Assembly: GCF_001039355.2 (NCBI RefSeq) | Contig: NW_019775998.1 | Span: 65,605-129,604 of the forward strand | Source: Lingula anatina | Lineage: Eukaryota > Brachiopoda > Lingulata > Lingulida > Lingulidae | Reading direction: 5' to 3' | Length of the DNA stretch: 64,000 bases | Shown here: piece by piece, positions 11,067 through 23,200 of the stretch | Position numbering within the stretch: the first letter of the stretch is position 1 | Layout: each line of letters starts with the position of its first letter | The notes under the pieces: model-generated | What the model was told of the DNA's origin: nothing | What the model saw: only the letters and a program-made list of their open reading frames with translations | Database searches by the model: none | Position numbers and translations under genes: made by a program

Positions 11067-11889
11067 NNNNNNNNNNNNNNNNNNNNNNNNNNNNNNNNNN
11101 NNNNNNNNNNNNNNNNNNNNNNNNNNNNNNNNNNNNNNNNNNNNNNNNNNNNNNNNNNNNNNNNNNNNNNNNNNNNNNNNNNNNNNNNNNNNNNNNNNNN
11201 NNNNNNNNNNNNNNNNNNNNNNNNNNNNNNNNNNNNNNNNNNNNNNNNNNNNNNNNNNNNNNNNNNNNNNNNNNNNNNNNNNNNNNNNNNNNNNNNNNNN
11301 NNNNNNNNNNNNNNNNNNNNNNNNNNNNNNNNNNNNNNNNNNNNNNNNNNNNNNNNNNNNNNNNNNNNNNNNNNNNNNNNNNNNNNNNNNNNNNNNNNNN
11401 NNNNNNNNNNNNNNNNNNNNNNNNNNNNNNNNNNNNNNNNNNNNNNNNNNNNNNNNNNNNNNNNNNNNNNNNNNNNNNNNNNNNNNNNNNNNNNNNNNNN
11501 NNNNNNNNNNNNNNNNNNNNNNNNNNNNNNNNNNNNNNNNNNNNNNNNNNNNNNNNNNNNNNNNNNNNNNNNNNNNNNNNNNNNNNNNNNNNNNNNNNNN
11601 NNNNNNNNNNNNNNNNNNNNNNNNNNNNNNNNNNNNNNNNNNNNNNNNNNNNNNNNNNNNNNNNNNNNNNNNNNNNNNNNNNNNNNNNNNNNNNNNNNNN
11701 NNNNNNNNNNNNNNNNNNNNNNNNNNNNNNNNNNNNNNNNNNNNNNNNNNNNNNNNNNNNNNNNNNNNNNNNNNNNNNNNNNNNNNNNNNNNNNNNNNNN
11801 NNNNNNNNNNNNNNNNNNNNNNNNNNNNNNNNNNNNNNNNNNNNNNNNNNNNNNNNNNNNNNNNNNNNNNNNNNNNNNNNNNNNNNNNN
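11067..11889. other. Assembly gap (823 N)
   Basis: Run of N. The flanks overlap each other, so the real gap length may be zero. Confidence 0.98.
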
Positions 11890-12433
11890 TTTTTTATCTT
11901 TTAAAAAAGCAGATTCACTTCATTTTAAGACTACTGCTGTATTGATTAAGGCCGTGTAAGATCACGTGTGAACTTAAATTGCACTTTAAGACCAAATCTA
12001 GCCCACTAGTGCATGCCACGTACATGGAAAGGACATAATGAAAAATAAATGTCTTTCCCCGAAATGTCCAACAATATATGTACATGTAGGTTGGTTGATA
12101 GTCGATTGCGTCTCTTGTTATCAGGTTATTATCTTTGCTTAATTGAAATTTGCCACAAATAAAGAAGACTGGTCAAAACCACACCGTGCAGGATACTGTT
12201 TCCGCACTAAACGTATTACACGCAGCTGTCCCTATTTTATCTGTATAGATAAAATGCTTCAAAATGAGATCATTAGTTGTTTTAAAGAATGTCAACCTAT
12301 CTTTGTAAAGTCTTTGCTTGGGTTATTAATTACAACGTGTTATTTCAAGTTACACAGAATTACTGTTTGCACTTGGATTAGCCATGCACCGTTATCAATC
12401 TGTTCTCTTTGTCACGAATGCTATTCTTGCAAC
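11890..12433. repeat. Right copy of the 544-bp duplicate
   Basis: Starts at the first base after the gap; the sequence continues uninterrupted past 12,433. An open frame through it is not ATG-initiated and has no gene-like features. Confidence 0.9.
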
Positions 12434-13410
12434 ATTCCAGCAAAGATATCCAGTCATCTCCTGCAAATCTCTTGCAAACTATCTGTTGAAAATATCACGG
12501 TCAGTGGACATCTTTGGGCCATGATACTAACCCTATTGACCACATGTGAGATGATTTGGAGCATGCAGTGCAAATGAAGATAAACAAAATAATAATATGG
12601 AGCAACTTCACCTAGTTCTTCATGAAAATAGGACAATATTCCACAAAACAAGAAATAATACGTACTTCCCGCCTTTGAAAATGTCCCAAAGACACATTTT
12701 TTGTGTCTATATGTCCTGCAAACTTATCTTCCCAAATTCATATTTTAAAAATGCTAAAACTCAAATAAAGGTAACGGGTGTTAGTATTTCTTTCTGAAAT
12801 GCACATGAACTTGTCGTTGTGTAAGAGATTGTCTTGTTATTAAAATTTCACTGAATTGGGAACGACATAAAGCATCGAATGGTAAGTGGAAGGAAGTTTC
12901 GAGCAACGTTTGATATCTCAATCATGCCGGGTAATTTCAAATAAGTAGCCTTTGAATTTCCCTAGAACGACGGTGTACGCCAAAAATCCCAGTGTTTGTA
13001 AAAAAAAAAACATTTGTATTTTCGAATCATAAAGATGAAAAATTGTTACTTTGCGCTTAATTACAAGGAGCAATGTTGATAAAGAAGCCCATCTATAGTT
13101 TTAGTTAGACAATAATATATATACCCTATCTTTATGGTTGAAAAATTAACATCAACGGAGTCCATACATGTGTCTTGAGCTACGAGATCATAAAGTGGAT
13201 ATCCACACTTACGTTTTGCTGTGCTGTAATGCCTGTTTAGTGAATGGACTTTACCTTATTGGTATCAATTAAATGGTGACTTCTTTTTATATTGTTGTGT
13301 GGGGTTACATTGCTGTCTTATCAAGCAAGCACGCCCTTGTGATTAAATGAGATAAACTAGCATACAGTGGTGTATTAAAAAAACTTTTTTTTTCAGAACA
13401 AGATCTGAAT

Positions 13411-13478
13411 CATTTTATTTTATTTTATTTATTTATTTATTTATTTTTATTATTATTATTATTATTATTTTTTTTTTG
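13411..13478. repeat. (TTTTA)n/(TTTA)n/(TTA)n microsatellite
   Basis: Consecutive runs of related T-rich units, changing from 5-mers to 4-mers to 3-mers. Confidence 0.95.
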
Positions 13479-14181
13479 TACACATTCTGAACATACATTT
13501 TTTTAAGTTTGCGGATTATTTCACGGATAACAATTATTGCGGCCAGATAAATTAACGTAGTCGTTTCATTTTGTTTAAATGCATATTTTGAATCTTATCA
13601 CAAAGCACATTTTTTATTTTTTTCTTGCAGTTATATACTGCTTTATCAAGTTCAAATACATCCAAACACAATACACACATATATATACATACAACGAAAA
13701 ACACACCAAAGCATTCAACACATATACACATCACTACATTGTCATGTTCAACCTTAAATAAGCAACAAAGCCACAACGCGACGAATGCAGAGAGGGTGTT
13801 ACGTGTGCTCTTTCAAAACAGTAAAATGATTTTTTGTAGCTAATTGATCGTATTCTGTTGGCAGTATTTAACAATACACACTTTTTACAATCAAAATCAT
13901 TAAAAAGAAGAGATGCACTTACTTTTTGCTGGACTTGAAAATCTGTTTAGTGGACTTTGACTTATTGGTATCAATCACACGTTGACTTCTTATATCGTTG
14001 TTTAAGGTGACGTTGATGCCTTATCAAGCAAACACGCCTTAGTGCTTAAATGATATAAACTAGCAAATAACGATGTGTAAACTTTCAATGAATACACGCA
14101 CAAACATGGCAGTTTAAAATATTGAAATAGTTTCAGGCCAAAAAGAATTAAGACACAATGTACGCGGATTACATATTACAA

Positions 14182-14219
<38 letters not shown>
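14182..14219. repeat. (TAG)n microsatellite
   Basis: About 13 copies of TAG. Confidence 0.95.
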
Positions 14220-14600
14220 TACGTGGAACAAGAAAAAAAAAAGATTTATGTCTCCTTAATCTAAGCTGATGTAAGTAATGGGACATGCTAGTTAAAAGAA
14301 TAAAACAAACTCAAGTTCGAAGTTTGACCGATGACGGCCGCATTTATTGTAGGTACTATTAATAAAAAGAAATGAAGCAGATTAATGATCAACATTTTAA
14401 TCAAACGGCCAATGATATCAGCTATCTGTGGCAAAAACGATTCTAGATCAGAAAATATAATGATGCTGAAGTTGAGCAACGCTTTACTGTTTACCCTTTT
14501 CCCATTTTCTAAAATACTGATGATTTGACTGCAGTCAAACTTGTGCAGTAGCTGCATGCAACCTTTGTTGTTACATTCAATATACTGAGCCTAATTATCA

Positions 14601-14843
14601 TCAATATAGATCAACTATATACGTGGTTATATAAGTATCAGTCATAACTTCACAATGCTCTGGTATCTCTGTTGTACGTTTTATATACTCCTCTACCATC
14701 ATATTAAAAATCATATTAAAAAAAAAATTAAAACATACTTTAATGTTTTGTACAGTATCGTCTGGATAGGAGGACGCAACTGTCATGTCTGTGTGTGGGG
14801 TCAAAAAGTTCCGTAACGTTGGCACAGTGATGGTGTTCCACAC
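14601..14843 (-). pseudogene. Ubiquitin-like domain fragment
   Basis: An 80-residue open stretch. SSYPDDTVQNIK followed after an AT-rich interruption by EEYIKRTTEIPEHCEVM resembles the ubiquitin-fold pattern in which an acidic DTVxxIK helix start precedes GIPxExxxL/M. The N-terminal part (NTITVPTLRNFLTPHTDMTV) may be the preceding strands. The two parts are separated by about 50 bp of T-rich sequence, too short for a usual intron, so this may be a decayed gene piece. No neighbouring exon was found. Confidence 0.3.
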
Positions 14844-15676
14844 ACAGTAGAAATATAATTTGAGGTCATAATTGTTTGGAGAATTATCCCTCAGTTATCC
14901 ATTTCTGAGGATATCTTACACATCCTTTGGACCTAGGGAATATTTAGCTGGCCATGGGGGGGGGGGGGGGGTCAGGTTACTGTTACATTGGCTGTACGTG
15001 GGGTAACATTACCATTCTGTAATATAAATATGTGATTATGGCCCCCAAGGATATTTTCGAAAGAATTTCTTAAGTTTCCTTTCCTTTACTTGGATAACTT
15101 GGATTCAAGGGTTTGTGTTAAAGTTCCAGTTGACCACTGCCAGCTCGCCTACCACATGCACCGTGTGGTTAATTTCTTATAACCATCTACAATGCTATTA
15201 ATCATGCATCAGTTCAGTTTTGGATACTTGTGCATATAATCTTGTTCAAAGGTAGCTAATCAAAATATACAAACAAGGGTACAAAGAAAGATTAAATATA
15301 CGACACAGATACAGATACTGGTATATAAAAGGGAAAAAAATCATTCCGGCGCGAAAAGTGCTATAAAATGTTTTTTTTTTTTCTACAGTAAACAATATTT
15401 GTTCGACATTTTTTTACATTTGTATCTACAGTGATTTCTTCAATTTCAGATCTATATCCTATTCTCATCATGATATTGAATATTGTATTCACGAGTTTCT
15501 GTTTTATAAAACACAATCTATATCATTGATCAATCGCTGATTTGAGTTTGTGTACTGCCACATAATCCGTAATCCGTAGTGCCAATAGCATTAAGTGAAG
15601 TGCTCGATAGGTGGCGTGAAATGTTCGTTAGGTGGCAGTAGGGCGCACATTACATTCACGTTTATCTTGGGTTGCT

Positions 15677-15733
15677 TTAGTTATGGTGAGGACCGTAAGG
15701 ACGGGTGTACACCGTCGGTCTCCTAATTGAATA
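15677..15733 (-). CDS. Gene A last exon and stop codon
   Basis: A 57-nt coding part (18 residues plus TAA) encoding YSIRRPTVYTRPYGPHHN. The acceptor TTTCAG follows a T-rich tract. The phase matches the previous exon. The 3' UTR end was not determined. Confidence 0.75.
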   Translation of the reverse strand, partial: YSIRRPTVYTRPYGPHHN

Positions 15734-18704
15734 CTGAAAACAAAACAACACAATAAGTATCCCAAATATCTTCATCTATACTTAGATACACACACTGGAC
15801 AATGGAAGTGTCACCCCCTAAATCAGAGTAATAAAAGTAGGCAGATCTTGGGTAGTTTTAATGCCTGTTCTACTTATAATGTGACTAATGACATAAAACC
15901 GCTATACCATGGAATTGTATTGTTGGTCTTGTACATTTACAGCAAATAATGTTCATGTCTTCCTCCAATATGGAAAGATACAGGCAATTATCTAACGGTT
16001 ATAGGTGTCAAGTTATTAACCTGAAGAGGAGGAATATAAGCAATGTCAGAATATCGATACAATTGAATTGTTCAGTCAGAACCGTGCAGAGGGTCTGATC
16101 TCGGTATAGAAACACAGGATCAAGAGACAAATTGCCTCTGATGGGTCGTCCAAGAAAAACTACTGGCCGTGAAGACCGACGACTGATTTTGACGTCCAGG
16201 TTGTCAAAGTTCGACACTGCTTGTCAGTTGACAACAATGTGGAACAATTTCACACATAAGAATGTGTCTGTGAAAATTGCTAGGTGTCGGTTACATGCAC
16301 AGAGAGTGTACAGCAGGGTAGCAAGACTGAAACCTCTTATTTCGTTACAAAACAGGCATTGAAGAGTGAACTAGGGTCAACAGGATCTGGAACTGGACAG
16401 TCCATGACAATTGGTCCTATATATTTTTTTCTGATGAGTGTCGCTTTGGTCTGACCTCTGATGACAGACGGTTACGATCCTGGCGAACTGCTGGTAAAGC
16501 ATTTGAACCACAAGCACTGAATTTTCGAACCCGGAGCAGCATATTTATTATGGTGTGGGGCTGCATCAGCATCCATGGCGAATTGTTAGTGGTTGATGGA
16601 AACATGAATCACTAGAAATATATCGATGTTTTGGAGTCAGGCTTGCTACCATCTATTGCTAACATGTTTGGTGACAGGAATTATCCATTTGTTCACCTGG
16701 ATGACAATGCTCCTTGTCACAGGTCCAGGGCAGTTGATGATTGGTTTGACCAATAGGACATTCGCAGGGTGATGTGACCTGCCCAGAGTCCGGATGCAAA
16801 CATAATAGAAAATGTGTGGAATGATATGTCAAAACTTTTGACAAATGCCCGTCCAACCAGCCGACAAACTCTGTTATATTCAGTTATTCATGCTTGGGCC
16901 AGCATAAGCCCTGAACGCATCACACAATTATATGAATCCTTGCCTCGTAGACTGGTACATACCGGGTATTATTAGGTCACGTGGCTATGCCACTAAGTAC
17001 TAATTTTGGACTTGAAACTGCATATTTTGGTAGAATGTATATTTTGTTCTCATTCTGTGATTTTTTGTGAAATTTGATGTTAATAAAATGATACCAGGAG
17101 CATATCATTCCACAGTCATTTATCTCCCCCATAGTATTGGTTCAGTAGGGGTGAAACTTCTATTGTCCAGTGTGTGTACTATGTGGTGAAGCATTATGGA
17201 AGGTGATTTGAATACCATAGACATGATGTGACATTAAGGATCAAAATATGCCAATTGTGCGCCTGGCGGTATTGATAATAAAATACAGCTTATACACTAC
17301 ATTATCACGCCAAACGAGTGTTTTTCTTGTAAAAAGATAAGAAAATATATATTCGTCAACTTACATCTATGGTAGGGTCGATATGATCAAGCTTCACTTG
17401 GAACCCTGTGTAATGTGAGTCCATGTCGAAGTAGTCTTCATCGTCAGGGTCGTAGCCCTGCAATATTAATTTTACTGTTGTTAAAGCAAGATCATTAAAT
17501 GCCCAAATGTGAGTAGTCCAAAAAGAAGTGACGGAGCAACTCAACCCCAAGTAAAATAAGGCAGATACTTGGCAACAGTTAATTTTAAAGTAATTCACGT
17601 CGATGCTTGGTAATTAATATTAAAGGTGTATTTCCTCCCATGGTTGTTGTTTGCACCATGTCCTAGCTGAACAAGGTAGTCTTCCCAAGGTAAATAATGC
17701 GTAATATTGAAATTCGTATTAACGATATAGTTTTCTTCTCATATGAAGCAAATGCCAATTAAGAAACGTGGCACTGGGATATTGTTCGAAAGTTGCAAAA
17801 CACTTTGACTGCAACGTGTGAAAAGCGACGCACATTCCTACAGCCAATGGCCGTCTACTGCACAGTGCATTCAATCTATTAAAATAAAACAATAGGGTGA
17901 ATATAAGTTCATCTATTGCAATAGAGCCCTTAATGTTTTAATAAAACAATAAAACACACGTACGTTGTTATGGTGGTGTACATAGCGTTTCTCGTCACGT
18001 GACTCTTGGCCTAAGTCCTCAGACGATGTCGTTGATCGGTCATCAATATCCATTTTTCTGTCTTGCCCTTCTAGGTACTTGTACCTGACAATGGTATTGT
18101 AATCTTGTTAAATGACCAGATTTATGTGTGATCTATAAACGACAATCGTGTTACTCAAACGTTTTCTTTATGGCAGAATGATTAATATGGTTTACACTAA
18201 GCATTTGATTATAGACATTAATAGCCTGTTACCCTGAAGTCAATTTAAGTAGAATTCGAGTAAAGGGGAAGAAACATATTTACTTGTTGGTTGATATTTT
18301 AGGACTAATCCGCATAAAATGTCACAGACCCGTTAGCAGAGGGGGAGAGGGTACTTTCTGAGTAAAACGTGATCTACTAGATACATGAAAGTTTGATGGT
18401 TAAAGACCAACCATTTGGCATTGCTGGCTACGAATCTAATGAATCTAATGTCAAATACCCATCCAGACTTTAAAATGCTGTTCCAACTGACTTACTTGCT
18501 AATCGCAACTTTGTTCTTTCGCTTAAGAATAACCACCCCCACGGTCAGGGCTATGACTACCAGCAGGAAGAAACCGCCCACTCCGGCCGTGATAATAATG
18601 ATACCAGCCTGAGTTAGAGTTTGGCTGGATTCTGAACAGTGTTCTCCCACATAGGTTGTCACGGTGAAGAATTCCTCCTCAGAAAAGCATCTTGGTAGTT
18701 ATGA

Positions 18705-18750
<46 letters not shown>

Positions 18751-20218
18751 TTAACAAGCATTTTGAGAGTATCACCGCACGTCCTTTGAATGGATGGAAA
18801 TACTTTGCACCTGAAAGACGCAAAAGTTTAATGTTAAATTTTAAGTGAATTCATCGCAAAATTTTGTGGATAAATATTTAAAGGGATAATAACTCTTCGT
18901 TTTGGCCAAAAAATGAATTTTCCTTGAGTAAACAACAATTTTCCCATACTTACCAATGGTTAATGAATCAATTTTTACATTCAATGTTAGTCCTTGGTTT
19001 TTTTTTTTCTAAAAAGTTTTTTTTTTTTTTTTTTTTTGTTAAAATTTCTTAACAGATTATAACAGAGTATAGCCATCAATGAAGGTCACGTGGTCTGAAG
19101 ACAAGCTCGGATATCAGAATAATAGCTATAACTGCCGTTTTGTGGTAAAACAAAATATATGTATTAACAATATCACTAAGAGTTATGAATTCGTTAATAT
19201 TCAGATGGTAATTACAACCAAAAAAATATAATAATGAAGAAAGAAAGAAAGAAAAGAAGAAAAAACGAAAAGAAAAGCATTCTAAGAATGAAAAAGAATA
19301 ATGAGTTTACTTATGTGAATAAACGACGAATACGACAGCGGCTCTGTTTTAACATGACTTATAATCAAGACTTACTGGCATTTAGGGCGCGAATTCGGGA
19401 GTGTTACTCTGCACTTTCCTTTGCCCCTGCAATCTATTCCAGCGGATTGGCATTTGTTCACACAACTAATACCCTTAGTGGAACTGTTAAAAACACATGC
19501 ATTTTGCCACTCTGATGTTGCTTCACAGATGTCAAAACTGCTACCTGGTAACTTGCACACACCATTTATCTGCTCTCCTGAAGGAAAATGAAGGCACATA
19601 GTGCCCTTTTGACTGTATTTCACGTGCTTTGGTTGCATGGTTTCAAAAATAGAAACTTTCTTGTAAAAGATAACTCGCAACTCTCTTTCAATTATATCAA
19701 GAGAAATCAATCAATATGTCAACAAAACCCTATTTGTGTACGTTCAAAGAAATGAATCATAATTATTATGAGAGTACTTAAGAAGGTAGCATTTGTAAGA
19801 ACACACCTAGTCTTTCAATTTGTTTCCTACTGTTATTGCGATCTACCAGGTAACTGACTCCTCCCACGGTTATGTTTAATTCAGAGTTAAGAATCGCTTC
19901 CAAATCATCCACAATCCTTGGAAGGTTTGCACTCTGATTGAACTGCAGAAAATTCTTCAGTGCGTATACCAATTCAAAATCCACTATTACACTTCCTTTC
20001 CTGTGGCACCAACAGAGAATAAAAAGAACTAAAGAGTGTACATCATAAGTAGAAATAATTTAAACTTGTGTGTACAGTAAGTCCAGTGAGTAAATGGTAG
20101 CTGAATCATAAAGCACACATTTTATAAAATTGTCATTTTTTTCGATCTGAATAAGAATACAGGTAAGCCAAGCATGATAATAGATGATTGAGAATGGGTA
20201 ATATATATATATATATTG

Positions 20219-20285
<67 letters not shown>

Positions 20286-23200
20286 TTTTGATTTTCAACC
20301 TTATACCAGAGGCGGTGATAAATTATCACATACCTGAACCCTTTGATTACAACTTCTTTTAATCGACCAGTACCGTTGAACTTGGCTGACAGCTAAAAAT
20401 AATTGACAACAGATGGGTAAGTGCTGAACATGAACGTCTGAATAAAACAATTTTCTTCCATTTTATTCGAAAAACAAAATATAAAGAGGGATATGCAAAG
20501 AGGTAGTTTACATTTAGTTCCTGTTAATTAAATTTAACTATCTCACACATTTTTGGCATTTACAGATTTAGCTACACATATTTATTTTAACGTTAACTGC
20601 TTATAGTATTACTAAATTAAGATATAAATTGGAGATATAACATCTAATACATAGGGGACTACTTAAATCTAATGTTATATGCCCACAAAAACTTCAGCGC
20701 TATACCTTTTCTTTCACCTCCGATGTATGCTCTTTAAATGTAGAAACATTGCCAGTTTCTATTAGCAGTTCTAGTGCTATGGCCTTGGGTATATTTTCAA
20801 TGTAAGTGGAATTCACCTCTGAAAAGTGAAAATACGAATTTACGTGTGGTATTTGAACTGCTATAGAAATATTTTATGCATACTTTGATAGCAAAGTTTC
20901 TTATGGTTAATGGGACATGTCCCTCGCCCACAAGCAATATAACATGGTATTCCGGGATGACGCAAAAATCACGCAAAAGTTGTGTGCCAACCCTTGGTGT
21001 GAAGGCAGCCTGCAGCTGAGAAAGTAGGAGGCAAGTGGCGCAGGAAATACATGTACACAACCAACGTTAGACCATCAATGCATAATCTTACTTGTACACG
21101 GTACCTGCCGCTTTTATCAGTTAAACATCGGCAAGGTCAGCCATAAAGAAAGTTATAGAATTTGCATTGCCTACACACCGTAAGACCGCCAGCTAAGATT
21201 GAGCCAGATATAATAGATGTTTTAGCTCAAGGACGTGATGACAACTTCAGATTATTTTAAGATAATTTACAAAGTCAGGGGGATATAAACCAACTGTTTT
21301 AGCCAATACCTGTTACATACCTGTACCGACAATACTACTGGGAGCAGAATAGATAGCAAAAATGTTAAAATTAAATATTAAGGGCGAAAAAATTATTCTT
21401 AACACCATGGTTATGTTTTGTTTGTGATGTTTACTAGAAACACATTTTCTTTTGCAGAAAAAAGATCTGAGTGGTTCTTGAATTTATAAGTACTCAAATC
21501 ACTATAACAAGAAGTGATTTCATTGATGTTTATGTCAGTATAAATTGATCAATGATATACCCATTAATTAAAAATAATTTAATGCACGAAATATTGTGTT
21601 ATATGGAATGGTGCTTCATGACGAAAGTCAAAACCTATAGTCCAGCCATTAAAATAATATGTATAAGATTGGAATACTGAGTATTATCACAATGTTTAAA
21701 TTGTGATGTGCAGTCCTCTTAAACAGAAATAGCAAGAAAATAGGGTCTAAGGGGGTAGAAATAGGTTCACACTTCACTTGACTTACGCAGAGTATGAACA
21801 TTTGGTCTTGTTGGTGCCGTGATTGTTGTCGTCTTGGGTTGATCAGTCCGAAGTAACGTACGCTTTTCTTCGCAGTTTACACCAGCATAATATGTCCATG
21901 GGAAATCAGTAAAACATCTGAAAAAAGTTTGGAAAAATATGATTGAAATAAATGAAAATGTAAAACATGTGAAATACAACACAACAAAACTTTTAATTTA
22001 ATTCTACATTTTTGACAATGCCAATGATTCGCCTTTGAGTACACGTTTGTTAATATTAAAACGTTTGTAAAGAAAAAATCTAAAAGGCAATAAACTGTTC
22101 CAAAATTAATCACAATCCATCACGATTGAAATTGTTTCTTACTGGCATCTTGGTTTGTAATCAGGGTAACCCACGATGCACGACCCATGTCCATCGCAGC
22201 TCCATCCTTCACATTTGGGCTTACAGCGCACTCCTTGGTTCTCCTGTATACACGTGTAGTCCCGTGAGTGTGTTCTAAAGGCACATATGTCTACGTCATC
22301 GTAAAGGATACATGGATCTTGTATCTTAGCCTCTGTTAAAATAATAATTTGACAATCAGTATTTCCATAGCCATGGGTCCGTTTTATCATTCTGTGATAC
22401 TCTATGAACTATGTAGTCAACTCTTCTCATTTTTTTTTATTTAATAAAAAATCGCAATGTACGGTGGAAAGTGATTTTTTCTTTTGCAGATCTCAATGTT
22501 CTGAAGATGGGGCAACCATCTATAAGCCATGATATTAAACCTGCTGAGCACCTGTGCGTGAATTGTAATGTGCAATACAGAGGAGAACCAATTCCCTAAT
22601 AATCTGGACCAAGCTCGTAAGAAAGAGTGGTGAATATTTCTCAAAACAGAATCGTTAGCCTTGTTGAAGGCTTATACCCCGCCAACAGAAAATTACTGCA
22701 GTAGGCGGTAGACACACACACTGTTTGATACCTGACCTTTAACGATCACATTCTAATGATATCTTTGTGTAAATTTGCTGATATTTGGCGGTGTCTTTTC
22801 AATTTTATGGATACTTCTTTACCTAGTTGAAAATCACAGTGACACAATGGATTGGAGGGGTACATGTTACAATTTTGAATAAATGGGTCAAAATGTGGAT
22901 ATTCACATCACTATTTTGTATTTTTAAACCATTATCCAGGTTACATAGGGTATCTGGAATAAAAATCAATGTTTATGGTAATTTACACCTGTGAGGCTAT
23001 CATTTGTAAATAAAAGCACGTAAGAATGGAAGTGGGACAACATTTTTGACCAATGTTGTAAATATATTGTTCTTATTTTTCAAAGCAATACCCGGTCTGT
23101 CAATTAAAGTAGATGAGAAAGCGAGGACGATCCGTGAGTAGGAGAAAAAATCATTTGCATAGAGTTTTCGTTTCGGAGGGAAAATCCCGTACGAAGCACA

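Larger units (their letters stand above)
12434..14600. other. Intergenic with microsatellites; no gene
   Basis: Just after 12,433 a short plus-strand stretch (about 12,530-12,575; reading IDHM then DDLEHAV with a stop) resembles the end of a Tc1-type transposase, very decayed. Otherwise AT-rich sequence and two microsatellites. Confidence 0.45.

Noticed and set aside
10776-12577. Open frames around the gap, including a 144-residue frame at 12,143-12,577
   Set aside because: Those crossing N are meaningless, and the rest start without ATG, lie in duplicated contig-end sequence and show no domain.
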